A stretch of DNA of 64,000 bases from CAWCTD01 sp963798455 (GTDB lineage: Bacteria > Acidobacteriota > Terriglobia > Bryobacterales > Bryobacteraceae): contig CAWCTD010000003.1 of the NCBI GenBank assembly GCA_963798455.1, positions 3,844,001-3,908,000 on the forward strand. Reading direction: 5' to 3'. Position numbers and translations under genes: made by a program. The stretch's first letter is position 1. Every line of letters begins with the position of its first letter. Positions 19,401-28,117 of the stretch are shown here, one piece after another. A model generated the notes under the pieces. The model was not told the DNA's origin, did not search any database, and was given only the letters and a program-made list of their open reading frames with translations.

Positions 19401-19967
19401 GCCGTCGCGGGAGCCGGCTTCCGCCGGGAGCACGCCTGGCGACAAACGGGCGAGGAAGGTGAACACGCGCTGGCCGCCGAGCGGCATGCTGCCGACGGTG
19501 GCCGAATTCAACTGAGCACCAAGCTGCGTGCTTTCGCTTTGCAGCAGCGGTGCTTCACCAGTCACCATCACCGACTCGGTGAGCTCCCCGACAGCCAAAG
19601 TGAGAGGGACGCCTACCCTGCTTCCGGCCGTGACCTCGACCTTCTGCTGCGCCACTCGCCGGAAGCCTGTCGCTTCCGCGGTCACGGTGTAAATCCCGGG
19701 CGGGAGCGCCGGCCGGGTATAGTCGCCGCTAGCCGTGGTCTGCAGCTTGTAGCTCTGCCCAGTCGCAGCCTCGGTGATGGTGATTGTCGCGCCTGGCACG
19801 ACCGCACCCGATGGGTCGGTGACCGTGCCTGTGATTGTGCCCAAGTCGCGTTGGGCCAGGGCAAGACCGCTGAACAGCAAGACGAGGGACACCAGCCATA
19901 CAGAGTATCTTAGGTGTCCTGCGGATCTACAGAACGAACCGATAGACGGCCTCGGTATCACTGCCAT
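16485..19967 (-). CDS. Oar-like TonB-dependent outer-membrane receptor
   Basis: 1160 residues. After a signal sequence (hydrophobic residues about 22-38) there is a carboxypeptidase-regulatory-like beta-sandwich (about 42-125, starting GTITGTVTDPSGAVVPGA), then a plug domain (about 130-270, with FSANGVRSNGQNNFLLNG) and a long beta-barrel ending in Phe (LRLRF), the usual outer-membrane insertion signal. This is the Oar/CarboxypepD_reg TonB-receptor type typical of Acidobacteriota, where such receptors often lack a SusD partner, as here. It probably imports oligosaccharides released by the nearby hydrolases. It has its own terminator (16437-16461), and an AT-rich promoter region lies upstream. 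Confidence 0.9.
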   Translation of the reverse strand: MAVIPRPSIGSFCRSAGHLRYSVWLVSLVLLFSGLALAQRDLGTITGTVTDPSGAVVPGATITITEAATGQSYKLQTTASGDYTRPALPPGIYTVTAEATGFRRVAQQKVEVTAGSRVGVPLTLAVGELTESVMVTGEAPLLQSESTQLGAQLNSATVGSMPLGGQRVFTFLARLSPGVLPAEAGSRDGAGGGFSANGVRSNGQNNFLLNGVDNNVNVIDFMNGTSYVIGPPPEAIGEMQVLTSGYNAEYGRAAGGVINVNLKTGTNELHGGVWEVLQNDKLNANSWSNNRLAKPRAVFKQNQFGGAVGGPIIKNRFFIFGDYQGTRIAQVGRSGLATIPTQAMTTGDFSGVLGNSVGTDPATGSAILQYQIYDPLSLHTVNGASVRDPFIGNKIPTNRFDPASAKILKVFPAENQPVKGFPLNDYYYSTPGHTQRDSGDARSDFRISDKDSLYGSLSWNEQNTFTGTQLPGALDAAGFGGETQQDLTRNAQLGYTRVWNASVITESRVAFSRLVSTRAGPLPDVDQYKAFGIGGYDPTPMLNLNGGLPFLTASRYLTFGASEWLPTKEYSNVWDFVQNVAVMKGSHAFKFGAEFRPMQFPFAQYQDNHGRFNFVQDGTAYPSQNSATGGTLNSQTGDGIATFLLGFVDTGAISTSNVVSSQKKSYAFYAQDDWKINRKLTLNIGLRYELFSPSYEKFGQQANLVLSDMTLYIPKGKNQDAPLPPNFATAFPNVKVSRGQVSKYMYPWDKVDFGPRIGLAYSVLPKTVLRLGFGIFYGGEENMGGNPNLGFNAPFNYTINMARNDQNLAPIGRFDANPWFPGGLSAGFPLNVFTLPAQLSFRSFATDFRNPMVQKWNVAIQRELPGRLGLELAYVGNNQIHQVLQHTGNPSVNSGNPSASAEGQRQIPYIGGTTATDTYGYGNYHGFTAKLEKRMSQGLEFISSYTWGHAFSNANTTLSGGTSAFDPTNFASAYANALWDIRHSFTTGFTYDLPVGKGRAHGANLSPALNHVVGGWALNGILTIRTGRPLTLSSNACKGVWASCRPDIVAGKNANGAPPDGRSPAKWFDTTAVTTPAAGTGGNAGAYNMRGPGNSTLDASLFKTFRFSERLAMEFRLEAFNVFNKTQLGNPDLNLQNSTFGSITSSSGSRTAQISLRLRF

Positions 19968-20153
19968 GCCTAACCTCCCTCTTCAGTTGATCTACTGCTA
20001 CCCGTTTCCCCTACGCGGAGTCTCACTCCGCTGCACAAGAAAGACATTGTGACCCGTTAGTCGCAATGCGTGGGTCGATTATAGTTCAGTTTCCGAGGGC
20101 TTATCATTAAATTTTATTAATTTAGGTCTGAGGGCTTGTAATGCGGGCAGAGA
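19968..20153 (-). promoter_or_regulatory. Upstream region of the TonB-dependent receptor
   Basis: 186 bp with a marked AT-rich block at about 20106-20126. On the minus strand a TATAAT hexamer occurs at 20078-20083, which would give a long leader before the receptor start. No consensus -35 lies 16-18 bp upstream of it, so the promoter call is tentative and an activator may be needed. Confidence 0.4.
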
Positions 20154-22790
20154 CTACTGCTGCGTGCGTAGGGGAGTCTTAGCCTCGTAGAGGGCAAGCC
20201 TGGCCTTCAGGGCCTCCACCAAAGGCTCCTCACCTTCTCTGGTGGCGAGAGCCAGGGCACGGCGCGCGGTCTCGGCGGCTTCGGGGAACCGGCCCGCTTC
20301 GGCGTAGGCCGCGGCCAGGTTGGAATGGGCCTCCAGATAGCGGGGACTGATCTCCAAGGCCTTCTGGTAGTGGGTAATCGCCTCGTCCAGCTTCCCTGTC
20401 CTGGCCAGGGCCAGACCGAGGTTGTTGTGCGCCGCGGGATAGTCCGGCCTGGTTTCGAGGGCCTTCCGGAAATGGGCAATCGCTTCGTCCGGCTTCCCCG
20501 TCCCAACCAGGGCCAGCCCTAAGTTATTGTGGGCCTCAGGATAGCCGGGTCTGATCTCCAGCGCTTTCCGGTACCTTGCGATCGCCTCCTCCAGTTTGCC
20601 CTGCCCGGCCATGGCAATCCCAAGATCGTTGTATGCCTCAGAAGACCTGGGGTCCAACTCGAGGACCTTCTGAAAGTGCGCGATGGCTTCGTCCATCTTC
20701 CCCGTTCGGGCCAGAGCAACGCCGAGGTTGAGGTAAGCATCGGCGAAGGTGGGTTTGACCTGGAGGGCCTTCTGGTATTGCGAGATGGCTTCCCCTATCT
20801 TCCCTGTCCCAGCCAGGGCCAGCCCAAGGTTGTTGTAGGCCTCAGGATACTCGGGGTCGATCTCCAATGCCTTTCGATAGCGGGGAATGGCCTGGTCCAA
20901 CTTCCCCTGCTGAGCCAAGGCGAGCCCGATGTTGTTGTACCCCTCGACAGAGGCGGGGTTGGCGTCCACCGCCTTCTGGAAGTGCAGGATGGCTTCGTCC
21001 AGCTTCCCCGTCGCGGCCAGGGCGAGGCCGAGGTTCAAGTTGCCGCCGACATCTTCGGGACTGAGCTCCAGCGCCCTTCTCCATGCCGCTATGGCCGCCT
21101 CGCGCTGGCCTTTCTGTCCCAAATCCCAGGCCTGGTCGAACAGGCGGTAGTACTCGACGGCCGGCGCATCGATCTTCAGCAAGCCGTCGGGCGGGATGTT
21201 CACGAACTCGGGGATGTTGACCGCGCGGTTGGCCGCAGTCGCGTTCTCAATCAGAATCGCGGGGCTGTCCTGGCCGTTTTCGTCCAGGTGCGTCAGAAAC
21301 ATCTGCGTGTACGGCGATCGGCTCTTGGAGGAGAAGACCAGCCAGCGGCCGTTGGGCGAGAAGCTGTGCCAGGAGTTCATCAGCGGCGTGTTCGCTCGCA
21401 TCCGCCGCGCCTGGCCGCCGCGCGCGGGGACGATGTAAAGCTGGCCGTCCGGACGCATCAACTGGCCGTTGCGGCACTGCACGAAGACGATCCAGCGGCC
21501 GTCGGGCGAGACCTTGGGAAAGGTGTTGCTCATGCCGTTCGCCGAAGCGCCCACGATGGGTTCCGCCCGGCCGCCCTTGCCGTCGTTGAAAGGGATCCGG
21601 TAGAGGTCGTATTGGATCTGGGTCTCGTTCGGATCGTTCGCGTACTCAGCCATCTTCCGGCCTTCGGGATAGGGTTCGGTCGCTTTCGCCCTGGCGAAAA
21701 CGAGGTACTTGCCGTCGGGGCTCCAGACCGCGTCCGCGTGTACGTAGTGCGGGTCGTCGGCCCCTGGCAGGGGCTGCAAGATGCCCTTCTCCCGGCTGTA
21801 CCAGGCCAGTATCCCGCGGGTCGGGTAGAAGACCTGAAGGAATCGGTAGTCCTTGAAGTTGGCGACGTAGTAGTTGCCCAGATTGTTCTGCCGGGCTGGT
21901 CCCCTCGCGCTCTCCATCCCCAGGCCCTCGACGGTGGTCACGACATGCTGTCCGTCCGGAGACACCTGCGACATGAAGGCGACCCTCAGATCCCCCCAGA
22001 GTCTTCCTCGGAAGGAACTCCACGTAACCACATCTTCGTTGCGAATGACTGTTCGCGGAGCGAGGGAAACCAGTGCGTACATCCCCTTGTCGTTCCGCGG
22101 CCCGTCCAGGTCCATCCCCAGCGTCTTGCCGTCGCGAGAGAAGGAATGGCAATTGGCGCAGGTGTGAAGGCCCTCCATCAGGAGGCGGCTGGTGGGCTCG
22201 CCGACGTTGCGGAGCCGCCAGCCGATCAGCGGCACCGCGCTAGCGTCCAGCGGCTTGATGATGCCTTTTTGCAGCTCCGAGGGCATCAGCGGCACATCCC
22301 GGTAGAAGATCGGCGCGCCCACCGGATCTTTCGAGGTGCGAACCGTGACGCTGCCACGCGAAACTGCGCGGCTGGAGTCTTCGTCCCCGAAGCCGGTGAT
22401 GGTCACGGCAGCCGGCCGGTTTACGGAGCTTCGCTTGATCGCGGCCCAGGTCTCGGCGTCCGGTTTCCAAGCCCACGCCGCCGCCAATTGCGGTGACAGT
22501 CTTGGGGGCTCGTTGGTTGCTGCCACGCAGCGCGGGTCAATCTCCCCAATGCGCAGCCGTTCTCCCCGGGATTCGGCATGTATCGCGGCCGAGCCGTCGC
22601 CGAACGCCACGTCGATGCGCCACCGCCTCGCGGTTCCGGAGGCATCCCGCCAGAGAAAGGTCGGGGCGGTAATCTCGGGCGGAAAGATCGATCCGTCTTC
22701 CGGATAGTCAATGGTGATCGTACCCGGCTGCTGGAGGGCCGGCAAAAGGGCAGCTCCGGCGATGAGAACCCAGGCGCCCAGTCTTCTCAT
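20154..22790 (-). CDS. Secreted CxxCH / beta-propeller / TPR protein
   Basis: 878 residues in three parts. A signal sequence precedes an N-terminal region with a single CANCH haem-binding motif at residues 211-215, flanked by a cytochrome-like sequence. A WD40-like (PD40/TolB-type) beta-propeller follows from about 220 to 530, with blocks such as WSPDGKYLVFAR and VSPDGRWIVFVQ. The C-terminal part (about 560-850) has nine tandem 34-residue TPR units that are near-identical in places (for example PEAYNNLGLALAGTGK). Haem attachment is predicted from the motif only. It shares 4-bp overlaps with two upstream genes and is the last gene of their operon. Confidence 0.82.
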   Translation of the reverse strand: MRRLGAWVLIAGAALLPALQQPGTITIDYPEDGSIFPPEITAPTFLWRDASGTARRWRIDVAFGDGSAAIHAESRGERLRIGEIDPRCVAATNEPPRLSPQLAAAWAWKPDAETWAAIKRSSVNRPAAVTITGFGDEDSSRAVSRGSVTVRTSKDPVGAPIFYRDVPLMPSELQKGIIKPLDASAVPLIGWRLRNVGEPTSRLLMEGLHTCANCHSFSRDGKTLGMDLDGPRNDKGMYALVSLAPRTVIRNEDVVTWSSFRGRLWGDLRVAFMSQVSPDGQHVVTTVEGLGMESARGPARQNNLGNYYVANFKDYRFLQVFYPTRGILAWYSREKGILQPLPGADDPHYVHADAVWSPDGKYLVFARAKATEPYPEGRKMAEYANDPNETQIQYDLYRIPFNDGKGGRAEPIVGASANGMSNTFPKVSPDGRWIVFVQCRNGQLMRPDGQLYIVPARGGQARRMRANTPLMNSWHSFSPNGRWLVFSSKSRSPYTQMFLTHLDENGQDSPAILIENATAANRAVNIPEFVNIPPDGLLKIDAPAVEYYRLFDQAWDLGQKGQREAAIAAWRRALELSPEDVGGNLNLGLALAATGKLDEAILHFQKAVDANPASVEGYNNIGLALAQQGKLDQAIPRYRKALEIDPEYPEAYNNLGLALAGTGKIGEAISQYQKALQVKPTFADAYLNLGVALARTGKMDEAIAHFQKVLELDPRSSEAYNDLGIAMAGQGKLEEAIARYRKALEIRPGYPEAHNNLGLALVGTGKPDEAIAHFRKALETRPDYPAAHNNLGLALARTGKLDEAITHYQKALEISPRYLEAHSNLAAAYAEAGRFPEAAETARRALALATREGEEPLVEALKARLALYEAKTPLRTQQ

Positions 22791-23986
22791 GCGACTTCCC
22801 CCAGCCAGCGGACGACGGCAGCACTCGCCTCGGAGAGAGGCAGCGGGCCGGACGGCCAGGTGGCCGAGGGGGACAAGCCCACAACCTGCACGGCGCTGCG
22901 GTCGTCGGTCGCAAACAGGCCGAGGGTCCGCTCAGCATAAGCAGGCAGCCGCAGCGTGGTCAGGTACACATATTCGGCCAGTATCTGCGCGTCGACCAGC
23001 GAAGAGGGGGCATCGTCCTGTTCGGGCGCGGGATTGGCCCGCGCCTGATCCTCAAACACCGCCACACTGCTGAAGGGCTTCATCTTGCGCCGGATGCCGA
23101 ATGAGCAAACCAGAAGCTGAGGTTGAGCCCGGCGCATGGCCTCGGAAGCGCCCCACTCCACAAAGGAGTTCCCGAAGAGCAGCGCGCCGTTGCCGCTGAG
23201 AAACAGGTCTCGGATGAAGCCCGACAGCCGCGCCTCACGGCGGAGCTTCTCCGGGAGCAGGGGAGCCAGATTGAGGCGGCGCAGGTCGTCGAAGGCCTGG
23301 TCAGCGGAGTGGAGGTCCTTTTTGACGATGTTCAGCCGCCGCAAGAACTCCTTCCGCACGGGTCCGAGGGCCTCGAAGGAGAGCACGGTCAGGCCGTCTG
23401 TCCCCGGCGCCAGGGTCCGGCTGAGGGCGTCGCCGGCTTCGAACACCCAGGCGCGTTCACCCGCGTCGGCGGCGGAGTCTGTGTGGAGCGCCAGCGACCG
23501 CAGGAACTGCTCCGCGCCCGCCCCGAACGGTGTCCGCAATTCGAGGGTCCGGCAGGCCTGCCCGAGCGAGGGTGGTCCTGGCGCGGCCGGGAGCCCGGCC
23601 GGCAGTACGCACACGATCACGCTCCTGCGCGATTTCCGGCCTCCGGCGGCCTTGATCCCATCGTCGATCCTCGCAAAGATCTTCTCGACTTCGGAGCGCC
23701 ACTGGGGATAATACGGCGAGCGCACCAGCAGCGAGGTGTCCGAAATGCTGATGCGATCGCTCGAAGAATCCCAAGCCGGCAATTGCATCTCGGCCTCGAC
23801 GGCCTTCACCGGCCCGAACAATTGATCCAAATCGCGGGCGGGCATCGCTGCAAGATAGTCCAACTGCTGGCTGAGAGCGCGCTGTTCGGCGGGGAACAGC
23901 AGGTCCCACTTGTTGAGCTGCTCGTGAAGCGCGGGCACGAAGGTCCTGGGCAGCCGTTTGAGCAGATCTTTGTCGATCGTGATCAT
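22787..23986 (-). CDS. Uncharacterised protein, middle gene of overlapping operon
   Basis: 399 residues, no signal peptide and no membrane segment. It starts with MITIDKDLLKRLPRTFVPAL and has a central hydrophobic strand (SRRSVIVCVLPAGLP) that could start a Rossmann-like or caspase/phosphatase fold, plus a conserved-looking FIRDLFLSGNGALLFGNSF segment. I do not recognise the family. It overlaps both neighbours by 4 bp, which strongly suggests a stoichiometric complex or pathway with the phosphatase-fold protein upstream and the CxxCH-TPR protein downstream. Confidence 0.7.
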   Translation of the reverse strand: MITIDKDLLKRLPRTFVPALHEQLNKWDLLFPAEQRALSQQLDYLAAMPARDLDQLFGPVKAVEAEMQLPAWDSSSDRISISDTSLLVRSPYYPQWRSEVEKIFARIDDGIKAAGGRKSRRSVIVCVLPAGLPAAPGPPSLGQACRTLELRTPFGAGAEQFLRSLALHTDSAADAGERAWVFEAGDALSRTLAPGTDGLTVLSFEALGPVRKEFLRRLNIVKKDLHSADQAFDDLRRLNLAPLLPEKLRREARLSGFIRDLFLSGNGALLFGNSFVEWGASEAMRRAQPQLLVCSFGIRRKMKPFSSVAVFEDQARANPAPEQDDAPSSLVDAQILAEYVYLTTLRLPAYAERTLGLFATDDRSAVQVVGLSPSATWPSGPLPLSEASAAVVRWLGEVA

Positions 23987-25137
23987 GCTCGAGCCCGAAA
24001 CTCCGGCAACATTTCACCGGTCGATTGTGTGCACTCCACGCCGAGGAAGGCGCTGAGAGAAGGCGCCAGGTCGATGTGCCGCACGGGCCTCTCCAAAAAC
24101 GCAGGCTTGCGCGCGGGCGGGCCGAGCACCATCATCCAGGTGACGCGGTTTTCTTCCGTATTGGTGCGATGGTTGAAGAATCCGTTGGTCGTGGATCCGT
24201 CGGGGTCCCGCCCGAACTCCGGCATGATGACCAGGGCAGTCTTGTCAGCGTAAGCTGGAAGAGACTGGAGCAGATTCCAGAGCCGGTAGCAGAGCGTGTC
24301 GGTGCGGCGTATTCCGGCCACGTGGGCCGAATACACCCCGAAGTGCGCGACCTCGACATCGGAGAAATTGATCATCAGGAAGGCCGGCTCCACCCGGCGG
24401 AGCACTTCGGAAGCCACCATGAGGGTCAATTCGTCTCCGCTGGTGGCGCTGTCCGGCCCTTTCATGAAATCCGCCAGAGCGGTCAGGAACGTCTGCTTGA
24501 GCTGGGGCTCCATCGTGGCAGCCGGGCCAGGGACCTCCCATCCGATCCGCTCGTAATCCTGCTGCATCACGTCCGTCAATTCCTCGAGCAGCAACTCCCT
24601 GTCGAGCCGGGGCCGAGTGCTCAGGCCCATGACGATCCGCTCGACCGCCTCGATCAGGAGCTGTTTGGTGAGAATCACGTTCCCGCCCGCCCCAATGTTC
24701 GCGGTGAGCGCCTTGTTGCTGGTCACAACGAAAGTCTGGGTCGGATCCAGGTGGAGCTGGCTCCGAAGGTAGTTGATCAAGGTGGGGTTCCGCGGCAGGT
24801 CGCGGCCCCAGTCGTCCACGTGCTGCCAGACGCCGGTCAGGATGCTCGAGATCGCGTTGAAGTGCGAGGTGACGCCTTCATTCACGCAGTTCTCATAAAA
24901 GAGCGCCTGGGGCATCAGATCGCCGTGCAAGCAAGGGATGTTGTTCAGCCCAGCGGCCGAGAACGTCTCCTTTCTTCTGACGCCCGCTATGGTAGCCAGG
25001 ACGACTTTGCGAGCGGGGCTGGCCGAGGGTGCAGGCACTTTGGCGGGCAGTTTCTCCACCGCGGCCACGAGCGCCAGCCGCAGGAGAGTGCGTCTGTCGA
25101 ACGCAACTCCAATCGCTTCGCGCACCGCTCCCCCCAT
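23983..25137 (-). CDS. Alkaline phosphatase/sulfatase-fold protein
   Basis: 384 residues with a Tat-like or anchor N terminus (RRTLLRLALVAAVEKL). The sequence carries marks of the alkaline phosphatase superfamily: an early GLNNIPCLHGDLMPQALFYENC segment where metal and the nucleophile usually sit, FSDVEVAHFGVYSAHV in the middle, and IMPEFGRD, FFNHR and HIDLAPSLSAFLG near the C terminus. The metal ligands look degenerate, so it may be a non-catalytic member or close to the DUF1501 group. First gene of a three-gene unit with 4-bp overlaps. Confidence 0.65.
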   Translation of the reverse strand: MGGAVREAIGVAFDRRTLLRLALVAAVEKLPAKVPAPSASPARKVVLATIAGVRRKETFSAAGLNNIPCLHGDLMPQALFYENCVNEGVTSHFNAISSILTGVWQHVDDWGRDLPRNPTLINYLRSQLHLDPTQTFVVTSNKALTANIGAGGNVILTKQLLIEAVERIVMGLSTRPRLDRELLLEELTDVMQQDYERIGWEVPGPAATMEPQLKQTFLTALADFMKGPDSATSGDELTLMVASEVLRRVEPAFLMINFSDVEVAHFGVYSAHVAGIRRTDTLCYRLWNLLQSLPAYADKTALVIMPEFGRDPDGSTTNGFFNHRTNTEENRVTWMMVLGPPARKPAFLERPVRHIDLAPSLSAFLGVECTQSTGEMLPEFRARA

Positions 25138-25205
25138 GGCTGTAGCTTACAGCTTCGCCGCGCCGAGCACAACGACCGCGGACCGCACAGCACAGGCCGG
25201 GACGC

Positions 25206-26957
25206 CTAGCGGTAGCGATAGAGTTTGACTCGCTGGATGCTGCCATTGCGGCTCATGCCGCCGCCCAGCCGCAGGAATTTCCCCTGGCCGTTCTCGTCCC
25301 CGTTCAGCCTGCGCCCGGGAACCCAGCGGCCGTTCGCATAGGTGCCCTCGTCAATGGAGACGATGCCGGCGATCGGGGCCCCCGGCGTGTTGGGAGAAAA
25401 GGTAACGGTCACCGCGCCGCTGCCGGTTACCAGATACTCATCCGGCCCTAGTGAAATGAAGAGAGCCGCGCCATGGTCCGGCTGTTGGGATAAGCCCGGA
25501 AACGCGGGTGGAGGCGCGAGCGTGGGTGCGGGTACGGCAGGCGCTCCGGCAGCGGGCTTGGCGGGAGCCGGCGTCGGGGGTCTCCGTCCCCGCGCGTAAC
25601 TAGCCTCCAGGACGTAGTTACCTAACGGGATCTTCTGTGGCGGGTCGTCGATGCCCACCACCACACCGGCCATCAGGCCCTTGCCCTGGTTTTCCAGAAT
25701 CAGCGGGGCCAGTTGAGAGAGGATCGCATAGCTCCGGGCGAGCGGCAGGTCTCCGGGCTCCGTTCTTGCCGCGGAGGCCGGTGTGATGCCCAGCGAGTCG
25801 ATCGCAAACGGAGTGAAGCCCATGGCATCGTGCTGGCCAATCGCGTAGAACACGTTGTAGGCGCCCGTAGTCCCGTTCGTCTCGGGGATGAACAGCGGGT
25901 TGTCCGGGGTGTGGTACCAGGTGCACCAGTCAGCAAGATTGGTGGCGTAGATGTCCGGCGAGCGGAAGTCGATCTGTGGCGCACCGGCCCGCCAGACGTC
26001 CCCCACGTGAGGCAGCGGGCCGCCGCTGGGGTACGTCCCGGGCGGCCGGTCCGGACCGGAGAGCCAGGTGTTCACGTACATGGGCAGCGGGTATTCGGCC
26101 TTGCCCGCCGCGGCCACCTGGCCGATGTAGCGCGCGTAGTTCCAGGCCATGAAGATCTCATCCGTGTACGCGCCTTTGCCGAAGACCTGTTCCCACGTTC
26201 CCGAGGTCTTGAAGCCCGCGGTTTCCCACGCTTTGCGGAAGTCCGGCTGCAAGGCGTCCTTGTGGCTGCTGAGAGAGTCCAGCAACTCCTTCGGCACCGC
26301 TGCCTCGAAAGCCTTGTTCGCGGCCTCGCTCCGATCCCGCGTGTCGCCCAGAACGCCCACTTCGTTCTCCACCTGAATCATGATGACCCGGTGTTGAGTG
26401 TCCACTTCCTTGATGTGCCGCATGAGGGCGACGAAGGCGCGGGTATCGGCATCGCGGTTCGCGGTGCTCAATGTGGAGAGGGTCTCTATGCCCTTGCCGT
26501 CTTTGTCCTGGACCCTCGGGAACCGGTCCTCGTTGGTCTTCACCCATGCGGGAATGTAGCTGGACACGCCGTTCTTCCAGCTTCCGAACCATAGAAAGAC
26601 GAGCCGCAGGTTGTTGCTTTGTGCATCCTGGATCTGGCCGTCCACCAGGGTGAAATCGAACTGGCCCTCTTTGGGCTCCAACAACTCCCAATAGACGGGG
26701 GTCAGCACGGTGTTGATATGCATCGCCACCAGCCGCGGCCATATCGGCTTCAGGTAATCGAGACTGGAGGCGCTGGAGTTGTGCAATTCTCCAGCCAGCA
26801 TCAGAAGTGGCTTGCCATCGACGATCAACTGGGTGGCGGCGCCCTGCTTCTGAAGATGGGGAATGGCGGTCGGTGCGCCGGTATTCGTTCGGGAGCACGC
26901 TGCCAGTGCAGCGAGCAGGCATATTGCCATGCAACCAGAAAGGGATCGCAGTTTCAT
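25206..26957 (-). CDS. GH35-like/DUF5597-type glycoside hydrolase lipoprotein (paralog 2)
   Basis: 583 residues. The N terminus is a lipoprotein signal with lipobox LAAC (Cys about residue 21). The barrel has the acid/base Glu in MIQVENEVG and a nucleophile Glu in LFIPETNGTT. The C-terminal domain is interrupted by a Pro/Ala-rich linker (about 465-495). It is similar throughout to the 28118-29827 gene and less so to 10598-12172. A TACAAT -10-like element lies 29 bp upstream of the start inside an 18-bp motif that also precedes two neighbouring genes. Confidence 0.83.
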   Translation of the reverse strand: MKLRSLSGCMAICLLAALAACSRTNTGAPTAIPHLQKQGAATQLIVDGKPLLMLAGELHNSSASSLDYLKPIWPRLVAMHINTVLTPVYWELLEPKEGQFDFTLVDGQIQDAQSNNLRLVFLWFGSWKNGVSSYIPAWVKTNEDRFPRVQDKDGKGIETLSTLSTANRDADTRAFVALMRHIKEVDTQHRVIMIQVENEVGVLGDTRDRSEAANKAFEAAVPKELLDSLSSHKDALQPDFRKAWETAGFKTSGTWEQVFGKGAYTDEIFMAWNYARYIGQVAAAGKAEYPLPMYVNTWLSGPDRPPGTYPSGGPLPHVGDVWRAGAPQIDFRSPDIYATNLADWCTWYHTPDNPLFIPETNGTTGAYNVFYAIGQHDAMGFTPFAIDSLGITPASAARTEPGDLPLARSYAILSQLAPLILENQGKGLMAGVVVGIDDPPQKIPLGNYVLEASYARGRRPPTPAPAKPAAGAPAVPAPTLAPPPAFPGLSQQPDHGAALFISLGPDEYLVTGSGAVTVTFSPNTPGAPIAGIVSIDEGTYANGRWVPGRRLNGDENGQGKFLRLGGGMSRNGSIQRVKLYRYR

Positions 26958-26980
26958 ACGTATCTCCTGGATATGCTGTC

Positions 26981-26998
26981 GGAGGAATTGTACTCCAT
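26981..26998 (-). promoter_or_regulatory. 18-bp upstream motif, copy 1 (contains TACAAT)
   Basis: Copy in front of the 25206-26957 hydrolase. It matches the copy at 28100-28117 at 17 of 18 positions and the copy at 29853-29870 at about 13 of 18. On the minus strand it holds a -10-like TACAAT flanked by a GGAG/CTCC dyad. It is probably a promoter or operator shared by the three neighbouring genes. Confidence 0.45.
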
Positions 26999-27020
26999 TT
27001 ATGCGAAAGTCAGTAAAGTG

Positions 27021-28067
27021 CTATGTATGCTTCCGCGGCTTGTAGGTCTTGCTGAAGTTGTTGCGGGCGTTCGTAACCGTGAACGTGCCGTTGGACTGGA
27101 CGGAAATCCGAATCCAATTCCCGTCGGTTCCGCCTTGCAGGTTGGCGATGTAATCGGGCGGAACATTGGCCTTCTCTCCGCCGGCGAGCGAATAGTGCAT
27201 CTGCCAGTAGTCCTCCAGCCCGGGCGACGATTTCACGATGTCGAACACAGCAGGTGTGCCGCCCTTCCTGGCCGCGTTGTCCACGATGGCCACACGGGGA
27301 CGCAGCGCATGGACCATGACGGGGGAGTTGGCGTTGTCGGTCCCGTGGTTGCTCACCATGTACAGATCCACCACACCCACGCGGTTGATGGGGCACATCA
27401 GGTCGCGATCCTTGTTCCAGGTCAGGTCAGCGGGGTCGTACATGCGGAACTTTCCGTAGGTGAGCAGAAGGCCGATGGACATGGCGTTTTCGTTGGTGTC
27501 TTGGTCGTCCACGATTCCGCGCGCATTCGGCCCCCAGGTCTTGCGGGGGGTGGTCTCGCACGCCGGGTTCGGCTGGCCCGCGCCCTTCAGCGGCTTCTCG
27601 ATAGCCTTGCCGGCCGCCATGGCGACGAACGCATCGACGCCCTTGATCGGAATTCTGTCGCCCGCCTTGACGATGATTCGCTTGGCCTTGGCGGCGAGGG
27701 CCAGGTACGCATCCACGCTCCTCTGTGAATACGCTTGGACGTTCGCTCCGTGATCCACGAACGTGGTGACGGGAATGCGCTCGACCACCGCGGGAACGTT
27801 GCCCACATGGTCGCCGTCGTAGTGCGTGACCAGGAGGTAATCGAGATGCTGAAGGCCGGCGGCATGGACGGCATCTACGATACGTCCGGCGTCACGGCCG
27901 TTGTTGCCCGGGTTCCCGGCGTCGACCAGCATGCTCTCGCCGGAGGGGGAGACGATCAGCAGGGACTTCCCGCCTTCAACGTCGATAACGTACATCTCCA
28001 GTGTCTTGGCCGCGGACAGCCCCGACGCCAGTAGGAGAGAAATCAGCATTGTCTCTATGAGTCTCAT
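27021..28067 (-). CDS. Secreted MBL-fold metallohydrolase
   Basis: 348 residues with a signal peptide (to about residue 20). The metal-binding motif is THYDGDHVGN (HxxxDH) near residue 80, with a later NHGTDNA segment. The overall form resembles ComEC C-terminal-type metallo-beta-lactamase-fold proteins (DAGNPGNNGRDAGRI). It should bind two zinc ions and hydrolyse a phosphodiester, lactone or similar bond in the periplasm. It is inserted between two paralogous hydrolase lipoproteins and has its own TACAAT element in the shared 18-bp upstream motif. Confidence 0.82.
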   Translation of the reverse strand: MRLIETMLISLLLASGLSAAKTLEMYVIDVEGGKSLLIVSPSGESMLVDAGNPGNNGRDAGRIVDAVHAAGLQHLDYLLVTHYDGDHVGNVPAVVERIPVTTFVDHGANVQAYSQRSVDAYLALAAKAKRIIVKAGDRIPIKGVDAFVAMAAGKAIEKPLKGAGQPNPACETTPRKTWGPNARGIVDDQDTNENAMSIGLLLTYGKFRMYDPADLTWNKDRDLMCPINRVGVVDLYMVSNHGTDNANSPVMVHALRPRVAIVDNAARKGGTPAVFDIVKSSPGLEDYWQMHYSLAGGEKANVPPDYIANLQGGTDGNWIRISVQSNGTFTVTNARNNFSKTYKPRKHT

Positions 28068-28099
28068 GGTGGACCTATTTTCCCCCAGATTATGTTGTT

Positions 28100-28117
28100 G
28101 GAAGAATTGTACTCCAT
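28100..28117 (-). promoter_or_regulatory. 18-bp upstream motif, copy 2 (contains TACAAT)
   Basis: Copy in front of the MBL-fold gene, just after the stop of the 28118-29827 gene. It gives the MBL-fold gene its own promoter even though it could be read through from upstream. Confidence 0.45.

Noticed and set aside
20200..21130. CRISPR-like periodicity
   Set aside because: The regular units are in frame, 102 bp long and encode TPRs; there are no short direct repeats with unrelated spacers.
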